A stretch of 64,000 nucleotides of DNA from Cardiocondyla obscurior (taxonomy: Eukaryota; Arthropoda; Insecta; Hymenoptera; Formicidae), in contig NC_091881.1 in NCBI RefSeq assembly GCF_019399895.1, positions 1,986,501-2,050,500 of the forward strand. Direction: 5' to 3'. The notes under the pieces were generated by a model. That model was not told the DNA's origin. It saw only the letters and a program-made list of their open reading frames with translations, and made no database searches. The position numbers were made by a program, and so were the translations under genes. Positions 22,491 to 33,737 of the stretch are shown in pieces (the first letter of the stretch is position 1; the number at the start of each line of letters is the position of its first letter).

Positions 22491-24247
22491 GTCAACGACT
22501 TGTTAGGAAAAAAAAATATATTTGTTCTTCAACTCGGAATTGATTGAACATTGAAAGAAAAGTTAATTAAGTCGCTCCGCGTGTCAGATGTGCAGTTGAG
22601 AAGCGTATCATTGATAAACCGTGCGAATCCGCTGATCGATTAGAAATTTATAGAAATCACTACGAGCAGATTCCTTGCGTGATTCTCTTCCGTTTCAGGA
22701 TATTTGCACTTCGACTAGCCGTCACAGCGACGCTTTCCGCTCAATTTCCATCGTTCTCGTGGGAAAGTATTCTTATTCCGGTCGTAATGCAGATGTATCC
22801 GGGCGGGACGATACGCTGTGCAGCGAGGGGACAAAATCGTGGATTATAATATTTATTTCATGCCGCTTTACATTTTAATTCTTTTAGTAATATCTTCAAA
22901 TTTTTCTAAAAGATAAATTATAGGCACAAATATATATAAATTTAAATATTAAATACAGATAAATATTAGACTTATATATTAATGCGTACTATAATTCATA
23001 AGATAATTGAAAAAACTGGACATTATTGTTTACAACAGCTTTTTCTTCTCTAATTTAATCAGTTGGATAGGCCGCTACGTAATGATAAATTTCTGTACTG
23101 CAACAAAAGCCGGAAGCGGATGTTCGACGAGCGTATCGAGCGAGTTGGTCGGAAATCAGATGCGAGTTTCGCGACACGTTTGCCAATTTGTATCTTTCTC
23201 CTAGCGAGGTCTTGCCACTTTGCCAACTTTGTCGCATAGTATAAGCTCCGGAAATATTTTCTGTCCCATTTCGAGTAGTCGTGTCGAGAAAGTACAGTCG
23301 TCATCAAGCACAACGGGTATACATGACGAACGCGATGCGTGCACAAACGCTTTCGTTACGGCGATGTGACAGGAAGTCCGTGAAAGGCACCAGTCTTTCA
23401 TTGAGAAATGGAAAGAGCCTTCTCGTCATTACTCCGATCCTTCTAATGACCTAGACGCGTGAGATGCGTGTCAACTGGATGCTGATTGTAGTCGGTATAG
23501 GTGGGAAAAATTTTAATCTTCTAACATCCCAGTCAGATGTGATATACCAATAAAAGTGTCGACTCTTGCTGGCTCTTTAAACATTAAAATTATTCGAAAG
23601 TCTATTTTAATAATTCACAAGAATTAATTTTTTCTTCTAAAATATTCTTTTATATTTGTTGGAAAGTACATACCATTGTTAACTCCTTCTTCTTTTTGTC
23701 TTATCCTATAATTCCATGGTTCCCTGCAGAGGAAGCAAGTTATCGATCGTCGAACCCGATTTTCACCTGAGCGTTCCATCAAGCATGTCGAGATACACCA
23801 GAACAGTTTCCAATTTATGCAGTTAGCGTGCTCTCGAGAATTCAAATTTCGTATGTCGATTTTGGATTGATTCAAAAGTAGCGGTATTAATTATAGGTGT
23901 ATCTGTTAATTAGTAAGCTGTTGCAGTATTCCATTAATAAAGAATAAAAAAATATAATTTTAAAATATATTTTATACGTAGTAATATAATATTATTTTTG
24001 ATTAAAATTTCTATATTCAAGAAGTATTCCTAAAATAAATTGGAAAAAGATTAAAAATTTACATATTCCTAGAATTGTGGTAGTAAACAAAGACTTAAAT
24101 TTGCTGAATAAATTTTAACGGTAATTTTCGGAAAGTTACCTGGGATCATTCGCATCATCCTTGCCCCGTCGGAGCGTGTTGTGAATGTGGACGAACACCT
24201 CGTTCTAATAACCTACTCCCACACCACTGAACGGCCGAAGTGTTCGC
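22491..24247. other. Spacer upstream of the LPMO gene, no gene seen
   Basis: AT-rich with a GC-richer island at about 23090-23480. ORFs there (up to 95 aa) overlap on both strands and are not protein-like. No RNA gene recognised. Confidence 0.45.
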
Positions 24248-24402
24248 TCAGTCAGTTCCTCGAGTTGGAGTTAAGTTCAGTCGTCTACCGACCGGTTCCG
24301 TGGTCTGAACTCTGTTTGCCACGCAGGTCTGACTCATTGTCGTGACCGATGCGAGAATAGTGCCGCTGGAAAGCAGAGCCTTCGCTTCTTTCTCATGAAC
24401 AG
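24248..24402 (+). promoter_or_regulatory. Probable initiator and 5' UTR exon of the LPMO gene
   Basis: A CG-richer segment contains overlapping arthropod initiator-type TCAGT motifs at 24248 and 24252, and ends at 24402 with CATGAACAG followed by the donor GTAACT. A matching acceptor (CTTTTACAG, ending 26067) stands 24 bases before the LPMO start codon, so a non-coding first exon spliced over a ~1.67-kb intron is likely. Inferred from signals alone. Confidence 0.4.
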
Positions 24403-26091
24403 GTAACTACGAGAATAGTCAGTCTGTTAATCCATTTAAATATAAAATCACGATTAAAGGTTTAACGCGTTTTCTTAATAACGTTCTTTTTTTGCTCGTG
24501 TTCAGTTATCCATTCAGTTATTGAACCTCGCGATAAGATCATTCGCTTATCACTGAATCATGAAACAAAAATATGTCTGTCACATCGTAGATTGCACATC
24601 GTACAGTTATCTCGTTTTGTAAAGTCCTAGTTTCATTCATCCACTTGACATTTTTATTCTAAAAAAAAAAAATAAAAAATGTATGAGTTCTAAATAATTA
24701 AAACTTGATAATAAAGGTTTTGTATTTTTATTTGAATGTAAGAAAAGGAATTTTCTTGAGACAGCAACTATAGTTTCCATTTAAAAATAAATTAAAAATA
24801 AAAAAAAAATTAATACCACTTACTTTTATCTCGTAATAAAATATTTTTATTAAAGTTAAAAGTAAGTTCGTTATTTAAATTTGAGAAAAAAATTATTTCA
24901 TCAAGAATGTCTTGAGAAGGCTGTTTATGCATATATGTATACTGCAACTTTTTAGATCTAAGACGATAACTCTTCCGCATTAGATCTGTTATGCGAGTTT
25001 ATTAATTTTTTTTTTTAATTCGTTCATAATTATTCATATTGTTTTTATGATTGAATATATCCATATATTTTTAAGTTCTTACCTTGACGAATATTTATCT
25101 TACAATATCTGGGATACTATACGCGTGGAGTGTCGGTGTAATAACCGGTTCAGTTGCTCGTTCGTCATTGTGTCCTTTTCTTTCGCGCAGCTTTCGAATG
25201 CGGCATTTAAACTCTGACTTTATGCGACTTCGTGACTCCTTCGGGCCTGCATCGAAACCACGATAACGATTAAGTAGACGGAGTTCGCTCATGTCGAGCG
25301 TAAAATGTATTCCACAGAGTGCTCTTTAAAGAAACGTGGAGACTCTATTCGACCTTGATTGAGCTCGTTCTTGCGATCTCTAATGTACTGGCTTTCGTGT
25401 TGCTAATCGTTGTCGTTGTATGTAACTGGCGTGTGTGTTTTCTCAGTTACTTTACGAACAAAACTTTCAGTAATATCACACAGTGAGAGAGAGGTCATCA
25501 AACTTCCGCTCGGTCATCTTCATACGTGGTTCTTCACTCGCGAATACATAGTTGTAATCATAGCTTTTAGATTCGCAACAATATTTGAAAAACAATAATT
25601 AACTTTGTGTTCCTACAATAATATCTGAAACAAAAATAGCAAATTAATTTGCATTTACTTAAAATAAAATAACATATTGGCTTAATCGATTATATGCGTA
25701 CTACAATGTGCATGACGCGAAAAAAAAAATGTGTAGCGATAAAAAGAAGTTTACTAAAAATTATTTTCACCAAGCCGATTCTAAATATGACAACTGTTAA
25801 ATATAAACGTCAAATAAATTAATGCATTTAATATAATTAAATCAATTATCAAGGAAAACGACGGAGGCATTCTCTCTCCTTCGGATGAAACGATTAGCAT
25901 AGCCTCGAACAACGTTAACGTAGCGTGAATCATGGTGCGGATACACGTAACGATCCATAGCACGAGAAGAAAAATTTCGAATTAAAATGCGCGTTCGAGT
26001 ACAAATACAAATCGCGTTATATTAATTCGCGATCAGCGCTTATCTGACGACTCGCAATCTTTTACAGAGGCCGGCTCGTTTCCCGACCGAC

Positions 26092-29000
26092 ATGCGTTCC
26101 CTCGTGCTTGGTCTGATATTAATCGCAAGCCTGCTAGTCGTTAAAAGGGTTTCTGCCCATGGAAGACTGATAGAGCCACCTTCGAGGGCCTCCATGTGGA
26201 GATACGGCTTCGACACACCTCACGATTATAACGATCACGAATGTTATTGCGGCGGGTTCACCAGGCAATGGCAACGAAACAAAGGGAATTGCGGCATCTG
26301 CGGCGATCCCTGGGATTCTCCAACGGTGAGTCTTTCTAAAAATAAAAGAATAAAAAATTATATATAGTTTATATGAATCTGACTCTTAAGCGATCTCTCC
26401 AAACCGCTATGTACATGTATATACGTATAATTTGATCACTTTGTTTTAAAATAAGTCATATGTCACAAGACGATATACATTGCCTTGCCAAAAAAGATAC
26501 GAATTTAGAAACTTACCTAATTGTAATGACAATGGAAAGTCTGCAAAGATAGTTCGCGAGTTAAAGATGATAATCCAACGGCGCTAAAGCATAATTATTT
26601 CCCGACGTCCCTTTTGCAACACTGACCACACACCATTACACGCGATTCTTCGCTCCGTTGACCGTGGAATACCGCACAATACCATCGTAGTAATGTCGAC
26701 ACATTTCTAAAATAATACAGTGCAAGTATAGGAGGTCTGCCTGTTGGGCTGATTTAAAATATTATATACATATAATATACTAAGGTAAAAAGAGTCTGTT
26801 CAAATGAGAAAGTAATTAGAGTTTAAAACAAGCGTCAAGTTGACGGTAATATTTTCGACACTATTGTTAAATATTTGTTCGTTTCTCCCTTTCTATCCCT
26901 AATGAAAGCGAGTGAAATGCACCACGCTGCTAAGCACGTTTTATTATTCTGAATTAAGCGGCGTGCAATGACTCGTGACACAAGAGAAAGATGTAATTAC
27001 TTTCTTTACCACCTAATCATAATACAGACGTTGCAACCATAAATCGATTCGTTGTTTGTTCAATTATGTGCTCGAGCATACAATAAAATCGCGCTTCTTT
27101 TTTGGAGGAGAAATACAAATGTACAAGTTTTAATTCTGCAATTTTTCGTATCGTATAAATTAAAATTTTACGTAGAATTTTGTCGCGAATTCTATCGCGT
27201 ATCGTAATCCAGTCAGAATAACAGACGAAATTCTATTCTAGATTTAATTACAAGTTGAGTCATCGGATTACAACATCAAAGATTATAAGTCTAGAGTTGC
27301 TTTCACCTTGTGCACGGCGCAGATTGTAGAATGTACGATTTTTAAGAAATGAGAAAAAACGGCGAGTACTAATCGCACCTTTCATAAATTTCGTGATCCG
27401 GTCTCGTGTTTCTATCAGTCGATCAGCCGATCGCGTTTTCATAGCGGGGCTTTTTATGCGGGATGCTTGACCTTGATACGTACGTCTGATAGTACTATAC
27501 GAAAGTAGCCCGAAACAGAAGTGAAATCCGTTTTCCTCTTTTTCTCTTTTCTGTCGCATTCGCGTTGTCCTCTTTCTTGTCACGCATATAAGTACGCTGG
27601 TAATATTCTAAAAATAAAATATTATAATGTGATTAATATTAGAATATTGTAAAAAAAGAGGTACATCATGTAATATTACGATATCGAAAAGGAAATATAA
27701 CGCGCAGGAAACATTCTTTACTTTATGTTTTAGCCACGTACCCACGAGACGGGTGGCAAATATGGGAAAGGAGTCATTGCTCGGCGTTATCGAACCGGAT
27801 CGCTCATACCGGTCCGCGTAGAATTGACGGCGAACCATCACGGCTATTTCGAATTCCGTACCTGCGCCATGACCTACCGAGATCGAGAAGTCACCCAGGA
27901 GTGCCTGGATCAGCACCTACTGCAGGCTGAGAATGGATCCACCCGCTATTATCCTGGTCCCGGCAACCGGGTCTTCGAGGGCTATTATAAATTACCAGGG
28001 GGTCTGACTTGCGCTCAATGCGTCTTCCAGTGGCGATATATCGCTGGAAATAACTGGGGCGATTGCGGTAACGGCACAGGTATGTCCGTTGTCTAAAATT
28101 AATCACGGAATGTATTATGCGCCATGTAAAATGTGAAAGTAGATTATACTTTAATTGATCAAAGCATCAAAAATCATTGTCTGTTACAAGCTCGTGGATT
28201 CTGAAAAGAAGCAATTTTATTAAATTTATGAATATTAACAAAAAGTTAATTTAAAATATATGTATGTGAAAATATTCATATATGAAAGATAATCTGGATC
28301 TTCTTACCGTAATAACATTATGATTACTTTGCCATTATTTTTACAAATAACTTAAAAATACTTTTGAGACTTCTATTTAATATTCTTAATTCATACGTTA
28401 AAAGTTATGACGTGTGCTGACAATCGGTAATTCTGTCACTCGTCATTAAGATTCTATCAAAGCAATAGAAAGTGCTATTACTTTATCCTACATAATAAGA
28501 ATGACTCAGAAACTTGCAATTCTTTTTATTGCACAACGTTGATATCGTAACGGCTTCATTTAACAAAGCGTAGTGCACAGTTTATTCTAGTCTAGGTAAA
28601 TAGTTTATTAACTATTACTAATTCGTGATCTGAAAACAACGTGCACGTTATACAATAATTATAAATTCATTAAAATATATGCGTAAAAAGTAGACAGACG
28701 TTCCGTAAAACGTGAAATAAATACTTACAAAATAATAAATTTATTTAGGAGCGGTGGGATGTGGACCTCAGGAAGAATTTCGTGCATGTGCCGATATTGT
28801 CATAGGAGACAACGAAACAGAATTACCGCCGAGGCTACCGAAGCAACCTACTACCAGCCCTACGGACACATTGCCGACGGATACGAGTCCGTTGCCAAAA
28901 TCTGGGCCGTATTGGCTGTTCAGCGTTGTTATTGCTGGTACATGTCTGTTGGTGGTGCTGGCCGCTATGGCATTGCTTTACACGTACTACTATCACGCCG

Positions 29001-29116
29001 GTAGAGCTAAAAAGTGGCTCATGGCAAGAAGGCTCTTGGCACAGGAGAGTCCGCCAGTTGCTCCACCGAGGCACAAAAGACATCATCACGTATCAAACAC
29101 ACAGCTTCAGCTGTAA
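26092..29116 (+). CDS. AA15-family lytic polysaccharide monooxygenase, membrane-anchored, 3 exons
   Basis: Copper-dependent oxidase of the AA15 family (chitin-binding type-4 fold), acting on chitin or cellulose outside the cell. Exons 26092-26325, 27734-28079 and 28749-29116 give 315 aa. Signal peptide 1-22 (ends VSA), so the mature protein begins with His23 (HGRLIEPPSRASMWR), as needed for the histidine brace. The second brace His is in NHHGYFEFRTC (His113, probably, or His114). Many Cys pairs are present (HECYCGG, GNCGICGDPWD, CAQCVFQWRYIAGNNWG, GCGPQEEFRACADI). A Thr/Pro-rich linker (220-247) follows, then a transmembrane helix (about 248-272, YWLFSVVIAGTCLLVVLAAM) and a short basic tail ending HHHVSNTQLQL. 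Probably a cell-surface enzyme of cuticle or gut epithelium. Start: the ATG giving a good signal peptide. Confidence 0.94.
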
Positions 29117-29839
29117 AACTATGTACTCGATTGCCAATATTGCATCTTGAAGGAAACAGCTCGGAAAAATCTTTCCATCAATATGTGATATCGTCATGTA
29201 AAGTACATTTTGTCCTAATCCTAAAGTCTGATATCCAAACATGACAAACGCATAAACGGCGTTTAATCATGAACATATAGCATTTCAAGCAATATATAAA
29301 AATATCTTTATACTCGGCACTCTCTTGTATATATATACATATTAATAATTTTATACGTATGTATTTAAAGGTATTTATTTTATATAATCGTTTATCTTGT
29401 GATATATTTTTTCCTTTGTATATCTTAACATGGAAAAATTTATTTGTACCATTTTACATTAGACTAATACTGAGTTAGTAATCGTCTACTTTTATAGATT
29501 GTGAATTTGGTTATGGATCTAGAAAATAAGATCTTTTAAGAAAAAATATACATTTACACACGTGTAGAAAAAATCTGAAAAAAAAAGCACAGAAATATAT
29601 ACACATGTATAATTAAATGTATATGAAAACGTAGAATTCTGTTACTGCATATTTGATTTTTTTTAACTGCACATATATATCGTAATATATAACGCACTTT
29701 TGCAAAAATAAATTTGAACGACAAATCTACTCACCGTAACAGTATTACTAACATATAAGTTTTGCTTAGCCGATATAAAATTTTTTAAATCAATATCGAT
29801 AGATTACACCAAGAAAATATGACTGTATTATAAAGCAAG
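29117..29839. other. Convergent 3' flanks of LPMO and SART3
   Basis: AT-rich UTR/spacer between two convergent genes. An AATAAA near 29707 on the plus strand may serve the LPMO transcript. No ORF of note. Confidence 0.5.
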
Positions 29840-32800
29840 TTATTTTTTACTGATAAACATATTCCTAAAGTCCTTATTACTCATCAATTGTGCACTTTTA
29901 TCTGAAGCTGCACTGCCATTACTGCTACTTGTTTTAACGTTACGGGGAACCATAGATAGCAACGTTTTAGGCACACCAAATGCTGTACGGCTCGTCGATG
30001 TTCCACCCAATGATTTCACTTGTCCCCCACTTTCTTCCGTTTGAGGTTTCTTGCGATCGGGTGGTTGACTTATCGCAACATTGATTACTTTATCCTGAAT
30101 CTTCATACCATCCGTGCTCACAAGAGCTTTTGCAGCTGTTGCTTCGTTGTGATATTCAACGTAAGCCAAGCCCTTCGAGTGCCCATTTCGATAAGTAACT
30201 ATACGAACTTCTTTTAAATCTCCATGAACTTTAAATATCTCCTCTAATTCTTCTTTGGTTGTCGTAAGTGGAAGTCCTTAAACATAATATTGAATATGTA
30301 GAAATAATATCTCAAGAAAATATTATTTAGAAAAATTGAAAATATAATAAAAAAAGTTTTACTGTTTGGATTTTATACCTTTAATAAAGAGTTTATTCTT
30401 TTCAAGTGTAGAATTGTATTTAAATGTTGAACTTCGCGTTCTTTTATTAGGGTCACATTTTGAAATAAACATTGGACGTCCTTTTATTGGCGTTCTGTCC
30501 AATTCCAAAGCTACTTTCACAGCCTCCTGTAAGGTAAAAAGTAAAATCTTATTATCTTTACTTAAACATTTTTTAATTTTATGAGAAAACAGTAAATTTT
30601 ATTAAAATTTATTAGGCAATGAAATATACGCACTATGCTACTTAATTGTACGTAAGCAAATCCTTTACTGCGTCCCTTATAATCTTTAACCATTCTGATC
30701 GACGTTACTGGTCCAGCAGGTTTTAAAGCGTCTCTTATTTCGTCTTCAGTTGTTATGTAATCTAAATTACTGACAAAAACTGCAATCATATCATCTACTT
30801 CATACTGACTATTTTTATCATCCACATCTTTATCTTCTGTTGTTTTATAACCAGGTGGTGGTGCAATTTCTGGTTTCTCCGGATTTGTTGTTTTGCTATT
30901 AATATTTAAAACACTTTCTCGTAATTTTGGTTTTATTCCTACGTCAGATTTTACGATTTTCGATGGAGAACTTCCTAAATTTTTCCATCTACCGTCATCT
31001 GCCTTTCTCTTATTCGCTTTCTTACTTAGAATAGATGATTCATCCTGAGAAGAAAGTTCCTGCGCTTTTTGTCTTTCTTCCATAGTTTTATCAAGCTTTT
31101 CTTTTGTTTTTATTTCACAGAATTCCATTTGTTCCAAAGTTCCTTTATCACGCTCAAAATCTAACCACGAGTTTGCTATAGTTTCAGGCCAATCTTGTGT
31201 AGAACTCAAGGCTTTTTGATACAGTTTCCTTAGATGTTTCGAATCTCCATAACATCTATAAATTAAAAAATGTTTTAAAAAATAAGACAGAATTACTAGT
31301 ATAAGTTATTTAAAAAAAACTCATTTTTTTTAACATATGTAATTACTTTTCTAGTACTATATATTCCAACCAGTAAGAAGCTGTTGCAGAATGCTCTTGT
31401 GAGAGAATATCAGCCCATAATCTTCTAGTTTGTTCCATGTCATCTGCATGTACCGCTTCAAATCTCGCCCAATATTGCAAGATAACGCAATTAGGGTCGC
31501 CATCCAAACCGAAGTATTTCGCTAAATATTCACACGCTCTGTTAAACGTTTTACGAATAACATTTAAGTGTTTATCTCTTTCTTCGTCAGGATATTGGTC
31601 AAGTTTGCGCCTCAAACATTCGAGATATGCAATCCACAGATTACGATAATCTTCCGCTGTTGAAAAACCAGCGGACAATGCATTCTCCAATATGGCTTGT
31701 ATTTCTGATATAGGTTTGTTCCATGCCTCATATGATCTCATCCACTTTCGCCAAATAGTAGGGCACCACGGAATATTTCTCGATGCTCTATGATAAATTG
31801 GATCCAATACATGAACCATTCGTGATTTATTTTCTAAATAAGTTATATAATCCAACCAAATCGATGTTTCTAAACTTAAATCAGTTATTGCTCTTTCGTA
31901 CAAGATTGTAATAAGATCAGAGTTGTTTTGTTTTATATACAGTAAATAACCTTTATAAGCATCAAGTAGTTCACTTTGGCCTTGTGCAGAAACCAATTTT
32001 TCTTCGAAAGGAAGGTACGACGTCAATTTTGTAGAACTCTGTTTATAGTATTTTAAAATAGATTTCTCATCAGAAGTCCATTTTAAAATAGATTTCTCTA
32101 TTTCCGCGCTATACTTAGCGCACCATGATTTGAATTCTTCATAAGTTTTATCCATGTCTAAGAGAGGGCTAGATAATTGGCGTTTAAACAAACTAATAAT
32201 GCGTTCTAATTGAGCTTTTTTTCTTCCATTTTCATTCTCACCATCCTAAAAATTCGAAGTTTTTAATTATATAGAAGAAAGGGCAAAAATAAGTGCACTA
32301 CAAATCTTATTTTTATGTACAATTACTTTTGCATAAATCCTTACCAAAGACAACATAGAAATAAGTATCATATTTTCATATTCGCGATATGCTTCCCATA
32401 TTATAGCTCCTTTTGTCACATGCATTCCAACAGTAGTCAGTGCACGTTCAAAAAGCTGACGAATTTTATCAATCTTCTCTTCATCCTTGCCCATATGCTC
32501 GATGATAAATTGTAGATATACCAGCCACAGTTCTACAGCTAAAAGCAATATATCCCAGTGTAATCTCTTAGTCCATATAAATCACAGTTTTGAATCTATT
32601 TTTTAATTAATTATTTATTTATAATAAACAAATTTTTTTTATTATTAATTTTTATAAATTATTAATATGAGAGAGGGTTGATGCACAATCCCAGTCACAA
32701 TAAACGCTATAGTGGTATAAATAAATAATAATTATCGTAATAATAACAGTGATATGTGACAAATTAATTGTAAAACTTACACATGTAATCCTTGACTGCT

Positions 32801-33405
32801 CGCTCGCATAATTCGATCACTTCAGCCTTTTGCTCGTTAGTGGTAGCCAATTTTATCTCGTCATTTAACCAAACGAGCCAGAGCTCAGGACTTAATGGAA
32901 ATATGTTGCTCATGTTGTTCCTGGCAGCTCGTAAGCGGTCAAGTTCGCCCATCGCGTGCAATTTGTTAATCAGGGCCTTGTGAGTGGAATAATCGTATGA
33001 GTTTGCCGACAAGGAGGCCTCCAGGAATTTCACCTCCGCCTCGTTGACGTCGTCTTCGTCCTCCTCTTCGTCATCGTCTTCGCTTATCAGAGATTTGGCC
33101 TCTGCCGCTTCCTGGTCAGCTCTTCCCTCCGTTTCGCTCGTCACCATCTCTTCCTCATTCGAAACTCCTTCCGGAAAAAGCTCTTCGTTCACAGCATCCA
33201 TCTCCTCGTCCATTTTCTCGATCAATTTCGCGATCAAGCTCGCTGATACCTGTACAGACACCCAAACGCGATCAAATAAGTTGAAATAAGTTTGCCTCAG
33301 CTAAAATATAACCGATCTTACCAGAATCTCACTGATGTACTAAACAAGGCTATAGTTTGTGTATCGTTTCGTACAGTGTGAAATCTCTTTTACCCGAGTG
33401 ACCAT
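29840..33405 (-). CDS. SART3: SART3 / Tip110 U4-U6 snRNP recycling factor, 7 exons
   Basis: Homologue of human SART3 and yeast Prp24-type factors: it re-anneals U4 and U6 snRNAs after splicing and brings USP15/USP4 to the spliceosome. Minus-strand exons 33405-33394, 33249-32781, 32538-32345, 32245-31347, 31255-30634, 30526-30379 and 30276-29840 join in frame to 926 aa (human 963). Seen: acidic N-terminus (EDDDEEEDEDDVNE), then HAT (half-TPR) repeats across about 85-560 (ELWLVWLNDEI, ELWLVYLQF, SIWLDYITYLE, TIWRKWMRSYE), a Lys-rich linker, RRM1 about 675-750 (AVFVSNLDY, SKGFAYVQL) and RRM2 about 770-845 (KLFIKGLPL, SKGLAYVEY). The C-terminal LMSNKDFRNMFISKK is the conserved LSm-binding tail. 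The 4-codon first exon is an inference (GT-AG, in phase); exon 5 uses donor GTGCGT. Confidence 0.95.
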
Positions 33406-33737
33406 TTTCTCAAATTAGTTGAACGAAACATCAAAAGATGTCGACAACTGTACGATTCCACCATATGGCGGTGGCGGTGCTCGTCGCCATGGTAACTACG
33501 AACGCGAAAACAAACTTGACGTGATTCTTGACAGTTACGAGGTGGTACGAATGCAATTTATTACGAATTGTGCCACATCAGATACTGATAGATGCACATC
33601 AAATTGGAAAAAAAAAAAAATTATTACGAAATAATTCAGAAGTGTAATTGTGACATTTTCCCAATTATTCGCAGGTAACTACAAAATAAACGACAGCCGC
33701 AAACGATCCTTTCCTTACTTTCTTCTGCGATCGCGTC
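33406..33737. promoter_or_regulatory. Bidirectional promoter, SART3 / CC2D2A
   Basis: Only 332 bp separate the two head-to-head start codons. Contains a GGCGGTGGCGGTG motif at about 33466-33479. An in-frame TAA at 33687 precedes the CC2D2A ATG, so the coding start cannot lie further 5' in the same exon. Confidence 0.55.
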
